The notes under the pieces are model-generated. The model had not been told where the DNA came from. It saw nothing but the letters and a program-made list of their open reading frames with translations, and made no database searches. Source: Staphylococcus sp. NAM3COL9 (lineage in GTDB: Bacteria > Bacillota > Bacilli > Staphylococcales > Staphylococcaceae). Taken from it: a stretch of DNA of 64,000 nucleotides. Shown here piece by piece: positions 1 to 10,336 of this stretch (positions are counted from its first letter, which is position 1; the number at the start of each line of letters is the position of its first letter). The position numbers were made by a program, and so were the translations under genes. The stretch is taken from assembly GCF_001431205.1 (NCBI RefSeq), contig NZ_LGPC01000006.1, positions 1-64,000 on the forward strand, given 5' to 3'.

Positions 1-51
1 CAATATGTCAATGTCATTCCTTCTCATCTTCTCAAGGAAGATGTTCCGAAT

Positions 52-1614
<1,563 letters not shown>

Positions 1615-1762
1615 TGAATTATGATGTTTGATTAGCTCATAAAATACTAATTTGTGTGTTATCTCTAACACGTTTGAACCAACAATTTAATGTTGCGTTC
1701 GGAATTAACGTTGACATATTGCAATTCAGTTTTCAATGTTCATTTCTTAATCACAAGACTTA

Positions 1763-1791
1763 ATTATACAGGTTATGACTCAGAAAGTCAA
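1763..1791 (-). promoter_or_regulatory. rRNA operon promoter, proximal (P2)
   Basis: On the minus strand TTGACT (1791-1786) and TATAAT (1768-1763) are separated by exactly 17 bases, about 150 bases upstream of the 16S 5' end. This is a near-consensus sigma-A promoter reading into 16S. Confidence 0.8.
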
Positions 1792-1868
1792 GAACTTTTT
1801 AAAATTAATTTTCGTTGTGTTTCGTATTTCTTTTTGTGTTTGTCGTGTTGTTTCGCTCTACTAGTAAT

Positions 1869-1897
1869 ACTATACACGCATAAAATCCTTTTAACAA
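1869..1897 (-). promoter_or_regulatory. rRNA operon promoter, distal (P1)
   Basis: A second minus-strand promoter, TTGTTA (1897-1892), 17-base spacer, TATAGT (1874-1869), lies about 100 bases upstream of the first. Tandem promoters are usual for Firmicute rRNA operons. The rest of 1615-2085 is AT-rich and I see no gene in it. Confidence 0.6.
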
Positions 1898-2085
1898 CTG
1901 TAAAATTTACACTCTAACCCTCTCACAATAACCTATGGGCATTAATAAACATACTTTATTACATTTATTCTTATTAAAGTTCGTTTTATGCTTAATAAAT
2001 ATCTAAAAGCACCTTAAAAATATAGAAAACCCCTTGTTATGCGTACTTTAAATTCTTTTACCTTTTTTAATTTTGTTTACAAATA

Positions 2086-2115
2086 ATTAAAGCTACCTAT
2101 ATAGGTAGCTTTAAT
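2086..2115 (-). terminator. terminator after recR
   Basis: A perfect 15-base inverted repeat (ATTAAAGCTACCTAT and its complement) sits 26 bases past the recR stop, with an AT-rich flank on the minus-strand exit side. It probably ends the dnaX-ebfC-recR transcript ahead of the rRNA promoters. Confidence 0.65.
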
Positions 2116-2141
2116 CGTTCATATATATGTTTAATAGCGTA

Positions 2142-2738
2142 CTACATCTCTGTTCGGCCCATAATCGCTTTCGATAATGTAACTTCATCAGCATATTCTA
2201 AATCGCCACCTACAGAAAGACCTTGAGCTAATCTCGTTACAGTAACACCAATTGGTTTTACTAATCTCGAGATATACATTGCTGTAGATTCACCTTCTAA
2301 GTTTGGGTTCATCGCTAAGATAAGTTCTTTAACTTCTTCATCTTTCAAACGATTAATTAAACTTGGTATATTGATATCTTCTGGTCCAATACCATCCATT
2401 GGAGAAATAGAACCATGTAAGACGTGATATAAACCTTTATATTCACGCATCTTCTCCATAGCAATAACATCTTTATCATCTTCAACTACACAAATGATTG
2501 TGCGATCTCTCTGTTTATCTTGGCAAATATAACATGGATCTTGTTCAGTTATATGTCCACACTCACTACAATAGGTAAGTTCTCGTTTAACATCCACTAA
2601 AGATTTGGCAAATTGGACAACATCGTCTTCTTTCATATCTAATACATGAAACGCCAGACGTTGAGCTGTCTTTGGCCCAATGCCTGGCAGTTTCATGAAA
2701 CTGTCAATAAGTTTCGAAATCGGTTCAGGATAGTGCAT
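2142..2738 (-). CDS. recR: recombination protein RecR
   Basis: RecR works with RecF and RecO in loading RecA at gapped DNA. The 198-residue product has the normal length and order: N-terminal helix-hairpin-helix ([16 protein letters not shown], about 16-31), a four-cysteine zinc finger (C57, C60, C69, C72) and a Toprim domain starting at about 80 ([11 protein letters not shown]). It begins only four bases after the ebfC stop, so it is probably translated from the same mRNA. The dnaX-ebfC-recR order is conserved in Firmicutes. Confidence 0.97.
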   Translation of the reverse strand: MHYPEPISKLIDSFMKLPGIGPKTAQRLAFHVLDMKEDDVVQFAKSLVDVKRELTYCSECGHITEQDPCYICQDKQRDRTIICVVEDDKDVIAMEKMREYKGLYHVLHGSISPMDGIGPEDINIPSLINRLKDEEVKELILAMNPNLEGESTAMYISRLVKPIGVTVTRLAQGLSVGGDLEYADEVTLSKAIMGRTEM

Positions 2739-2742
2739 ATGA

Positions 2743-3060
2743 TCACATTCCAGGAATGTTTAAGCCTTGAGTGTGCTTGCCTAAGCGTTCTTGTGTAAGT
2801 TCATCAGCTTTATTCATTGCTTCATTCGTTGCAGCAATCACTAAGTCTTGTAACATTTCAATATCGTCTGGATCTACAGCTTCTTCTTTTATTTCTACAT
2901 CTAGTACTTCTTTATGGCCTGATACTGTTACAGTAACCATGCCACCGCCAGCTGTACCTTGAACTTTTTCTTCTTTTAATTTCTCTTGCTCTTCGCCCAT
3001 TTTCTTTTGCATTTTTTGCATTTGTTTCATCATTTGTTGCATATTTCCGCCACCGCGCAT
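2743..3060 (-). CDS. ebfC: YbaB/EbfC-family nucleoid-associated protein
   Basis: Small DNA-binding protein of the YbaB/EbfC family, 105 residues, the normal length. The N-terminal half is a methionine- and lysine-rich helix (about 7-35) that forms the dimer arm in known structures; the C-terminal half has the conserved [13 protein letters not shown] segment. The start has a strong AAGGAGG site. It lies between dnaX and recR; its exact role in recombination or chromosome organisation is not settled even in well-studied bacteria. Confidence 0.95.
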   Translation of the reverse strand: MRGGGNMQQMMKQMQKMQKKMGEEQEKLKEEKVQGTAGGGMVTVTVSGHKEVLDVEIKEEAVDPDDIEMLQDLVIAATNEAMNKADELTQERLGKHTQGLNIPGM

Positions 3061-3146
3061 AAATTTTTCCTCCTTGAATCTTCTATATCATTTTTATGGT
3101 TATTCTTTCGTTTCATTATACATGCCTTTTTATTCATTGTCATGTA

Positions 3147-4865
3147 TCACTCTTCATCTATTACATTTACAGTACTTTCGCCAAATAAATCTTTAGCTTT
3201 TTGAACAACATCAACTTCTTCCGCTACTTCTGGAGTAGAAGGTTGGCTATTACTTTCACCTTCTGTTGAGGTGCTGCTTTTTCTATTTTGTAGATACTCT
3301 GTTCTAACTCTCATCCATTGATCGGCAGGTACACCTACAACTTTGACTGTTTTGTCGATGATTTTACAAACAACATTCTCAATATTTTCCCGTTTTTCAT
3401 CATCTTTATTAACAATTTCGCAGTGTATTTCTTCTTCAAACTTAATCAGAACATGCGTTTCACTTGCTGCAACAGGTTCTGAATTTTGCAAGAGACTCAC
3501 TAATGATTTCATATCATTGCCTTTCGCGTGATTAATAACCTCTTCCCAATGGTCTTTCAATTGTTTAATATCATCTTTATTGGCTTTATCCAATACTTTA
3601 GCAATCTGTTGCATAGAAAAAGCGTTCTTAGACTGCCCACCTTTGTTGGTAGTTCGTTTAGTCTGTTGAGGCGTGTTACTAGCAGTCACACCTTGCGCTT
3701 TTATTGTCTTCAATTCATTTTCTAACTGTTCCATTCTTTGCAACAGAACATCATTGTTAGGTTCTGTTGCAATACCTGTAGTCACTACAGTTTGAACACT
3801 CTCGGGTTTTTCTTTTATCATTTCAGCGATTTTAACTAGTAATACTTCGAAATGTACACTTTGGTTTACACTGAATCGAATCGAAACAAGCGTATCATTG
3901 ATGATATCAATCATTTTGTAAAGAACATCTAAATCAAAATGCATTAATGCATCATATTCAGTTTCTCCATTAGATGTCTTATTCATAATCGTATCTCTCA
4001 CAAAGTAAATCATATCGTTAATCAAACGATTGACTTCTTTCCCTTGTGCTATGAATTGGTGGTAAGTTGAAAAAGCGTTTTTTACATCACCTTGAACTAC
4101 TTCTTTAAGCAATTCATTTAAAGCATTGGCATCTACACTACCAGTTACGTTCAGTGCATCTTGTAACGTGAGATGCTCATCTCCAAAAGCAATAGCTTGA
4201 TCCATGATACTTAACGCATCACGCATACCGCCTTCTGATGCCTTCGCAATAAATTTCAATGCAGCAGTATCGTATTCAATTTCTTGTGAGTTCGCTACAA
4301 ACTTTAAGCGTTCAACAATTTCATCTTCACTAATCGCTTTAAAATCAAACCTTTGTGATCTTGAAATAATCGTCGGAGGTATTTTGTGAGGTTCTGTTGT
4401 CGCTAATATAAATATTGCATGTGCTGGTGGCTCTTCTAATGTTTTAAGCAACGCGTTAAAAGCACCCGTTGTTAGCATGTGTACCTCATCTATAATATAT
4501 ACTTTGAATTTCGATTCACTAGGTGCATATTTAACTTTATCTCTAATGTTTCTTATCTCATCTACACCGTTATTACTTGCAGCATCAATTTCAATGACAT
4601 CTGAATTCGTTCCACGCGTGATACCCTTACATATTGCACATTTATTACAAGGTTCACCATCGGTACGTTCAAGGCAGTTTATGGCTTTTGCGAATACTTT
4701 TGCAATACTCGTTTTACCTGTCCCTCTAGGTCCGCTAAATATATAAGCATGGGATTGTTTACTTTTAGCAATCGCATTACGTAGTGTCTTAGTTACATGC
4801 TCCTGACCCACAACATCTCCAAAGCTTTGCGGTCGGAACATTCTATATAAAGCTTGATAATTCAC
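3147..4865 (-). CDS. dnaX: DNA polymerase III subunits gamma/tau
   Basis: Clamp-loader ATPase of the replisome. Visible are Walker A GPRGTGKT (45-52), a zinc-binding cysteine cluster just after it (CLERTDGEPCNKCAIC), the Walker B-type DEVHML and the sensor SRSQRF. The C-terminal third is less conserved, as expected for tau. I place the start at a GTG at 4865 because it is preceded by GGAGGTGCGAAA and gives NYQALYRMFRPQSF at the N-terminus, the family's usual beginning; the open frame runs nine codons further upstream without its own ribosome site. Product 572 residues. First gene of the dnaX-ebfC-recR run. Confidence 0.96.
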   Translation of the reverse strand: MNYQALYRMFRPQSFGDVVGQEHVTKTLRNAIAKSKQSHAYIFSGPRGTGKTSIAKVFAKAINCLERTDGEPCNKCAICKGITRGTNSDVIEIDAASNNGVDEIRNIRDKVKYAPSESKFKVYIIDEVHMLTTGAFNALLKTLEEPPAHAIFILATTEPHKIPPTIISRSQRFDFKAISEDEIVERLKFVANSQEIEYDTAALKFIAKASEGGMRDALSIMDQAIAFGDEHLTLQDALNVTGSVDANALNELLKEVVQGDVKNAFSTYHQFIAQGKEVNRLINDMIYFVRDTIMNKTSNGETEYDALMHFDLDVLYKMIDIINDTLVSIRFSVNQSVHFEVLLVKIAEMIKEKPESVQTVVTTGIATEPNNDVLLQRMEQLENELKTIKAQGVTASNTPQQTKRTTNKGGQSKNAFSMQQIAKVLDKANKDDIKQLKDHWEEVINHAKGNDMKSLVSLLQNSEPVAASETHVLIKFEEEIHCEIVNKDDEKRENIENVVCKIIDKTVKVVGVPADQWMRVRTEYLQNRKSSTSTEGESNSQPSTPEVAEEVDVVQKAKDLFGESTVNVIDEE

Positions 4866-4924
4866 TTTCGCACCTCCAATAGCATTCATCAACTATTATA
4901 GCATTGTACTTTATACTTTGAATA

Positions 4925-5455
4925 TCAATTAAAAGATTCTGGATAAACCACTTTCCCATTAGGTTGCTCTGTTAGTTGTTCCCAAAGGAATTTGACCATA
5001 AATTTTTTTGAAGGTAAATCAAATGGGCTATATATATTGTATTGTTCCATTTCTTCATAACCTAATTTTCCGAAATACTCTGGTTCCCCTAGGACAATAA
5101 TTGTAGTATAACCTTGCGCTTTTGCTCGTTCTTCTGCTGCTTGCGTGAGTGCCTTTCCCAATCCCATGTTTCTATATGTTGTTAAAACAGAGAGTGGTGC
5201 TAATGCTAATGCAGTGAAACTTGTTTCTTCATTAACGATTTGAATTTCTGATAACATAATATGACCGATAACTTCACCATCGTCATTTTTAGCTACAACT
5301 TCTAGTTCATAGTTATATTCTAAAGTTTTTCTCAATTTCACAACTAACGCTTGCTCATCATGCTGTGACTCAGCGACATCTTCAAACGCAGATTTTATTG
5401 TTTCTAAACTTGTATCATAATCATTTTCAGTTAAAGTACTTAAGTATATTTGCAT
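4925..5455 (-). CDS. GNAT-family N-acetyltransferase (YhbS-like)
   Basis: A 176-residue GNAT acetyltransferase. The acetyl-CoA loop is YRNMGLGKAL (about 93-102), followed by the strand and turn VLGEPEYFGKLGYEE that is typical of the YhbS subgroup. The ATG has a GGGGGA site. It is codirectional with and upstream of dnaX; substrate unknown. Nothing in the neighbourhood indicates what it acetylates. Confidence 0.85.
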   Translation of the reverse strand: MQIYLSTLTENDYDTSLETIKSAFEDVAESQHDEQALVVKLRKTLEYNYELEVVAKNDDGEVIGHIMLSEIQIVNEETSFTALALAPLSVLTTYRNMGLGKALTQAAEERAKAQGYTTIIVLGEPEYFGKLGYEEMEQYNIYSPFDLPSKKFMVKFLWEQLTEQPNGKVVYPESFN

Positions 5456-5570
5456 TGATATCCCCCATGCAGCGTTTAATTTTAAAACTTTGATTCAACA
5501 ACACCGGCTTTATGACAAGTTTTAAATGATACCATTATCCTATCAAAGTATTCCTTATATTTTAATATAA

Positions 5571-5605
5571 AAAAAGAGCGACTGCTATCAAAAGATACGT
5601 CGCTC
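5571..5605 (-). terminator. terminator of SRP RNA
   Basis: Minus-strand hairpin GAGCGAC/GTCGCTC (arms 5605-5599 and 5582-5576, with an inner GATA/TATC pair) is followed on the minus strand by a run of seven T. It lies about 40 bases beyond the SRP RNA 3' end. Confidence 0.8.
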
Positions 5606-5646
5606 AGTATTTATATAAGTTTATTTCATTATTTGAAAATTTAAAA

Positions 5647-5920
5647 CCGTGCACCTTCACTTCGAATGTGTATCATAAACGTAACCAAAGTCGTTAGCTA
5701 AATCCCGGCAACCCTACGGCACATACGATAATCCACTTAATGCTGCTTCCGTCAGGACCTGACATGGTTCGTGGGTTCATATTGCATAGGACCGAGATCT
5801 TCAAACACTACGTGCTTTGGGCAGACTTCACAAAAACACACCCTTAGCAAAGGAATTCAGTCTCGCGTAAAGCGGATTTCGAGTACAGGGAACCGCTACC
5901 TCCCCACTTAGCACGGCAAA
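5647..5920 (-). ncRNA. ffs: signal recognition particle RNA (large Bacillus type)
   Basis: RNA scaffold of the signal recognition particle, about 270 nt. The minus strand starts with GCCGTGCTAAGTGGGGAGGT, carries the Ffh-binding domain GTCAGGTCCTGACGGAAGCA, and closes with GTGCCGTAGGGTTGCCGGG and a terminal AAGGTGCACGG that pairs with the 5' end. The Alu-domain 5' part and this length mark the large Gram-positive form rather than 4.5S RNA. Ends are approximate. Confidence 0.95.
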
Positions 5921-5924
5921 ATAT

Positions 5925-5954
5925 ATCATACTATAACTTAACAACTGATTGCAA
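5925..5954 (-). promoter_or_regulatory. SRP RNA promoter
   Basis: Minus-strand TTGCAA (5954-5949) and TATGAT (5930-5925) with an 18-base spacer, ending about 5 bases before the RNA 5' end. Confidence 0.6.
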
Positions 5955-6024
5955 GTATAACCTATCCTAAACACTATATCTTGATTATATAATTCACATT
6001 ATAGTCATTTTATGATAACTCATT

Positions 6025-6750
6025 TTACCTTTTATGGCGTCTAGAAAAATCATTGAATTTAAACTCTGTAGCTAAGTGTTTCGAAACATTATATTGGAAT
6101 ATTGTAGTGTCTTTCAAATGTACAATACCTCGAACTGTTGCCGTATACGGCGGAACTACATCGCCAAATATTTCTTTTTCTATTTCTCCGAAGCTTTCAA
6201 ACGTAATCGACTTATTAGAGTAACTAATTTCTAATCCTAATATATCTTCTATATATTCATATAGTGATGCTTTAGCAATCTCCGAAGTAAGGTTCGGAAC
6301 AATTGCTTCTATTAAGTAGTCTTCATCTATAATCTTCACTCTATTTTCTATTTTCCTAATTCGAACAATATGCCACAATACTGTTTCTTGTCGAACATTC
6401 AATGCCTTTTGCACTTTCGGTACTTCACCTGCAGTTATCTTTTTAAGCACCTTGACGTCAGTTTCATGTCGCAACCCTAATCCTTGTTGAACTTCTCTAA
6501 AACTGGTTAAATCCGCAAAAGGAAACTCTGTTAATCCTTGATAGATAACAACAGAACCTTTACCGCGTATCTTTTGAATCATACCATCTCTCACTAATAA
6601 GTTTAGTGCTTTACGTACTGTTTCACGTGAGGCGCTATAGGTTTCTACTAATTCATGCTCAGATGGCAATTGAGCGCCATACGATATGCGTGACTCTATG
6701 ATGTCTGTACGTATTGTTTCATATATCGTAATAAATTTTTTCAGTGTCAT
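6025..6750 (-). CDS. treR: trehalose operon transcriptional repressor TreR
   Basis: GntR-family repressor, 241 residues. The N-terminal winged helix (about 17-66) has the family signature PSEHELVETYSASRETVRKA and the wing RGKGSVV; the rest is a UTRA effector domain, in known TreR proteins a trehalose-6-phosphate sensor. It is last in treP-treC-treR, 28 bases after treC, with a weak ribosome site (AAAGGGCAGTGAG). A good TreR palindrome lies inside the treP promoter, supporting the assignment. Confidence 0.93.
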   Translation of the reverse strand: MTLKKFITIYETIRTDIIESRISYGAQLPSEHELVETYSASRETVRKALNLLVRDGMIQKIRGKGSVVIYQGLTEFPFADLTSFREVQQGLGLRHETDVKVLKKITAGEVPKVQKALNVRQETVLWHIVRIRKIENRVKIIDEDYLIEAIVPNLTSEIAKASLYEYIEDILGLEISYSNKSITFESFGEIEKEIFGDVVPPYTATVRGIVHLKDTTIFQYNVSKHLATEFKFNDFSRRHKR

Positions 6751-6778
6751 ACGCGATTACTCACTGCCCTTTTATAAA

Positions 6779-8413
6779 TTATTGTGCAATTACAATTGCG
6801 CCAAATCCATCAATTAATTCATTTGTTACTTCGCCGCATTGAATAATAATTTCTCCATCAATAACTAAGTCTTCTGGAATTGATACTTGTTCATTTGAAA
6901 AGTTTGCAATAACAAGCCATGTTTCACCATTATAATGACGTTTATAAACAAATAACTCACCATGCTCCATGTATAATGGTTCTATACTACCATACGTAAT
7001 AATATCGTGTTCATGACGTAATTGAATCAAATGTCTATAAGTGTGCAATATAGATGTTTCATCTTTAATAGCCGCTTCAACATTAATTTTATCAAAATTA
7101 TTTGGGATATCAATCCAAGGTGTGCCTGTAGTAAAGCCAGCATTCTCTGCATCAGTCCATTGAACTGGTGTTCTTGAAGTGTCACGCGATTTTTGTCCTA
7201 ATATAGTAATGATTTCTTCCTCTTTATAGCCTGCAGCTTTCATATTTTGATAAGCATTTAAAGATTCAACATCACGATATTGATCGATTGTTTTGAACTT
7301 CGGATTTGTCATGCCAATTTCTTCACCTTGGAAAATATAAGGCGTGCCTTGTAACATATGCAAACAAATCGCTAACATCTTACCACTTTGTTTGCGCATT
7401 GGTTCAGACGAATCATCACCAAAACGTGAAACAACCCGTGGCTGATCATGGTTACACCAGAATATCGCGTTCCAACCGCCGCCTTCATAAATACCGAGTT
7501 GCCATTCCATAAGTATATCTTTTAATTTATGGAAATCTAATTTAGCGTTTGTCCATTTTTCGCCATCGCCGTAGTCTACTTTTAAATGGTGGAAATTAAA
7601 GACACTACTTAATTCTTGGCGCTCAGTACTTGTATATTTAATACAATGATCTATTGTAGTTGAAGACATTTCGCCAACCGTCATTATGCCTTTATCTCCA
7701 AAAGTACGACGATTCATTTCATTTAAATACTCATGTACGTTCGGGCCGTCTGTATAAAATTCTTTACCAATTTTTTCAGAGTCTTTAAACTCACCTTTAG
7801 AAATCAAGTTAAGCACATCAAACCTAAATCCATCTACACCAAAATCAATCCAGTGGTTAACGATGTCATATAAAGCATCTCGTACCTCAGGATTATCCCA
7901 ATTTAAATCAGCTTGAGTTACGTCAAATAGATGCAAATAATATTCATCTGTTTTTTCATCATATTTCCAAGCATTGCCGCCGAATTTTGACTCCCAGTTT
8001 GTCGGCGGTTGATTATCAGCTGATCTTCTGAAGAAGTAATAATCTCTAAAAGGACTTTCTTTATCTGCATATGCTTCCTTAAACCACTCATGTTTTGTAG
8101 AGGTATGATTAATTACAATATCCATCATGACTTTTAAATCACGTCTATGTGCTTCATTTACTAGGGTTTCAAGATCTTCTATTGTTCCAAATTTTTCATT
8201 AATTTTGTAATAGTTACTAATATCATAGCCATTATCGTTCATTGGCGATTCATATACTGGCGTTAACCAAATGTAATCCACACCTAGATATTGTAAATAA
8301 TCTAATTTTTCAATAATACCTTGTAAATCACCTTCGCCACTACCTGTTGTGTCATTAAATGATTTTGGATAAATTTGATAAACAACTGATTTTCTCCAAT
8401 CATGATGTGCCAT
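6779..8413 (-). CDS. treC: alpha,alpha-phosphotrehalase
   Basis: Glycoside hydrolase family 13 enzyme that splits trehalose-6-phosphate to glucose and glucose-6-phosphate in the cytoplasm. The catalytic triad motifs are present: GFRFDV (nucleophile Asp), GEMSS (acid/base Glu) and NHDQPR (third Asp); the start HDWRKSVVYQIYPKSF is typical. I set the start at the ATG at 8413 (544 residues), preceded by AAAGGTGG; the open frame continues 11 codons upstream without a ribosome site. Follows treP after a hairpin that may lower treC expression relative to treP. Confidence 0.96.
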   Translation of the reverse strand: MAHHDWRKSVVYQIYPKSFNDTTGSGEGDLQGIIEKLDYLQYLGVDYIWLTPVYESPMNDNGYDISNYYKINEKFGTIEDLETLVNEAHRRDLKVMMDIVINHTSTKHEWFKEAYADKESPFRDYYFFRRSADNQPPTNWESKFGGNAWKYDEKTDEYYLHLFDVTQADLNWDNPEVRDALYDIVNHWIDFGVDGFRFDVLNLISKGEFKDSEKIGKEFYTDGPNVHEYLNEMNRRTFGDKGIMTVGEMSSTTIDHCIKYTSTERQELSSVFNFHHLKVDYGDGEKWTNAKLDFHKLKDILMEWQLGIYEGGGWNAIFWCNHDQPRVVSRFGDDSSEPMRKQSGKMLAICLHMLQGTPYIFQGEEIGMTNPKFKTIDQYRDVESLNAYQNMKAAGYKEEEIITILGQKSRDTSRTPVQWTDAENAGFTTGTPWIDIPNNFDKINVEAAIKDETSILHTYRHLIQLRHEHDIITYGSIEPLYMEHGELFVYKRHYNGETWLVIANFSNEQVSIPEDLVIDGEIIIQCGEVTNELIDGFGAIVIAQ

Positions 8414-8450
8414 AACAATTACCACCTTTTCTTTTAGTGTTTTCAAAAAG

Positions 8451-8478
8451 AAACTCGCTAATCAATTTTAGCGAGTTT
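8451..8478 (-). terminator. intercistronic hairpin between treP and treC
   Basis: An 11-base inverted repeat (AAACTCGCTAA with a 6-base loop) lies between the treP stop and the treC start. On the minus strand it is followed by TTTCTTTTTG, so it could act as a partial terminator or as an mRNA 3'-end stabiliser for treP. Confidence 0.6.
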
Positions 8479-8504
8479 AATTGTACTTATCTATATAACT
8501 CAGA

Positions 8505-9932
8505 TTATTTTTCAACCATTTCTTTTGTTTCTTCTTTACTAAATCTTGATAGAACAACAGTTAAAATTGCTGGTACCACAATTGCTAAAAGGGTACAAAT
8601 AGCATAAATTAACCAGAAATCCTTTTGGATAGAAATAATAGCAGGCACGCCACCTACGCCTACACTACCAAGCACACGACTTGCACCTATAATACCACCT
8701 ATCACACAAGATGTTGAAATCGCTGCTATAAATGGGTATTTTAGTGGTAAGTTCACCCCGAATAATGCTGGTTCTGTTACACCTAAGAAACCTGAAATAC
8801 CTGAAGTCATAGCAAGACCTTGTTCTTTTCCCATTTTACGTCTTCTATAGATAAACCATGCGCCAAATGCTGCTGAACCTTGACAAATGTTAGAGATTGC
8901 AAGAATCGGCCATAGGTATGTGCCACCAAGGCTACTTCCCATTAATTGGAAATCTACTGCTAAGAACATATGATGTAAACCTGTAATAACGAGTGGTGCA
9001 TAGAACAAACCATAGAGTGCGCCACCTAACCAGCCAGCATGTTCAAAGACAAATGTCACGCCTTCTGTAATTCCCGTACCAAGCCATAATGCAACTGGAC
9101 CAATGACTATAAATGCTAAGAAACCTGTAATCAATAACGCCACTGGCCCTACCACTAACATTTTAATTGAATCATGAATATATTTATTTAAGAATTTCTC
9201 AATTTGTGCTAATACATAAGCTGCAAGTAAAATCGGCAACACTTGTCCTTCATAGTTCAATTGCTTAATTTCTAAACCGAAAATATCCCAAGTAGGAATA
9301 TTACCACTAGCAATATCGTATTGTGAAGCTAGTTGTGGATTCATTAGAATTAATCCCAATACTAGACCAAGTATTTGACTCCCACCAAACACACGCATAC
9401 TACTCCAACCGATTAATGCCGGTAAAAATATGAATGCTGTACTTGCAATTACATTGATAATATTAGAAATATCTCCAAGTTGAGGAAATTGTTCTACTAA
9501 CGGTTTAGGACCAAATAGCCCTTCCATCGTAAGTAAATTATTAATCCCCATAAGTAAACCAGCAGTAACAATTGCCGGTAAAATTGGAATAAATATATCC
9601 CCCAATAATTTAATCAATCTTTGAACCAGATTACCTTTTTTAGCCGCTACAGCTTTCGCGTCGTCTTTTGACGCTTCACCTACACCTGTTTCTTCAATGA
9701 ATTGTTTGTAAACTTCATCGACTGTACCTGGACCAATGACAATTTGATATTGATTATCAGCTTTAAATTGTCCTTTTACTAAATCGTTATCACCCAATCT
9801 ATCCTTATCTACTTTATCATCATCTTTCAAGACAAGTCGCAAACGTGTTACACAGTGCGTTGCTGTGTCCAAGTTGTCTTTGCCCCCAATAGCTTTGACT
9901 ATATCTTGCACATCTTTCTTTTTAACTGCCAT
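8505..9932 (-). CDS. treP: PTS trehalose transporter subunit IIBC
   Basis: Imports and phosphorylates trehalose to trehalose-6-phosphate at the membrane. Domain order: EIIB first, with the phosphorylatable cysteine in TATHCVTRLRL (C27), then an EIIC domain of about ten membrane segments from roughly residue 110. It has 475 residues and no IIA domain, so it must borrow a IIA such as the glucose one, as is known for TreP of Bacillus. First gene of treP-treC-treR; its promoter contains a TreR operator and a cre-like site. Confidence 0.95.
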   Translation of the reverse strand: MAVKKKDVQDIVKAIGGKDNLDTATHCVTRLRLVLKDDDKVDKDRLGDNDLVKGQFKADNQYQIVIGPGTVDEVYKQFIEETGVGEASKDDAKAVAAKKGNLVQRLIKLLGDIFIPILPAIVTAGLLMGINNLLTMEGLFGPKPLVEQFPQLGDISNIINVIASTAFIFLPALIGWSSMRVFGGSQILGLVLGLILMNPQLASQYDIASGNIPTWDIFGLEIKQLNYEGQVLPILLAAYVLAQIEKFLNKYIHDSIKMLVVGPVALLITGFLAFIVIGPVALWLGTGITEGVTFVFEHAGWLGGALYGLFYAPLVITGLHHMFLAVDFQLMGSSLGGTYLWPILAISNICQGSAAFGAWFIYRRRKMGKEQGLAMTSGISGFLGVTEPALFGVNLPLKYPFIAAISTSCVIGGIIGASRVLGSVGVGGVPAIISIQKDFWLIYAICTLLAIVVPAILTVVLSRFSKEETKEMVEK

Positions 9933-9968
9933 GATGATTCACTCCCCTTTTCTTTTAACATCACTGAA

Positions 9969-9997
9969 AGTATAACTTGTATAGACAAGTTTTGCAA
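9969..9997 (-). promoter_or_regulatory. treP promoter with embedded TreR operator
   Basis: Minus-strand TTGCAA (9997-9992), 17-base spacer, TATACT (9974-9969). The spacer is almost entirely filled by a palindrome at 9974-9991 (AACTTGTATAGACAAGTT, one mismatched pair), which matches the TTGTATATACAA-type operator known for TreR. A bound repressor would occlude RNA polymerase directly. Confidence 0.8.
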
Positions 9998-10006
9998 AGG
10001 CTTTCA
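9993..10006 (-). promoter_or_regulatory. cre-like CcpA site over the treP -35
   Basis: The minus strand reads TGAAAGCCTTTGCA, 13 of 14 to the catabolite-responsive element TGNAANCGNTNNCA, with the mismatch at the central G. It overlaps the -35 box, a position suited to carbon catabolite repression. Confidence 0.5.
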
Positions 10007-10110
10007 TACTAATTTAAAAAACAATGTTATTTTCACGTTTTTGTATAATAATTTCAATTCTAGTTCAGTAAATTCATTTAATTAATACAAAACAACTTAA
10101 AATGGCAAAT

Positions 10111-10149
10111 AAAAAAGGCAAGCGCTCAATACATGATTGATCACTTGCC
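10111..10149 (-). terminator. terminator after tRNA-Ser
   Basis: Hairpin GGCAAG.../...CTTGCC (10117-10149) with an inner TCAAT/ATTGA pair, followed on the minus strand by six T. It separates the tRNA from the treP promoter. Confidence 0.75.
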
Positions 10150-10183
10150 TACTCTATTTTTTAGTCTTAGTTTTATAATATTA

Positions 10184-10276
10184 TGGCGGAGGAAGAGGGA
10201 TTCGAACCCCCGCGGGCCGTTAAGCCCCTGTCGGTTTTCAAGACCGATCCCTTCAGCCGGGCTTGGGTATTCCTCC
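10184..10276 (-). tRNA. tRNA-Ser (anticodon UGA)
   Basis: Class II tRNA of 93 nt with encoded CCA. Minus strand starts GGAGGAATACCCAAGC, has anticodon loop CTTGAAAAC (anticodon TGA), a long variable arm and the T loop GGTTCGAATCC, and the acceptor ends TCCTCC-G-CCA. Both acceptor strands pair. It lies 61 bases downstream of gltD on the same strand. Confidence 0.97.
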
Positions 10277-10336
10277 AAATAAATATATTATTTATAATAT
10301 TATAGCCCGTTTCAAAAGTCAATTAAAATTTCAGCA

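Noticed and set aside
1690-1917. 75-codon plus-strand ORF upstream of 16S
   Set aside because: It covers the tandem rRNA promoters on the other strand, has no ribosome site and an unlikely composition.
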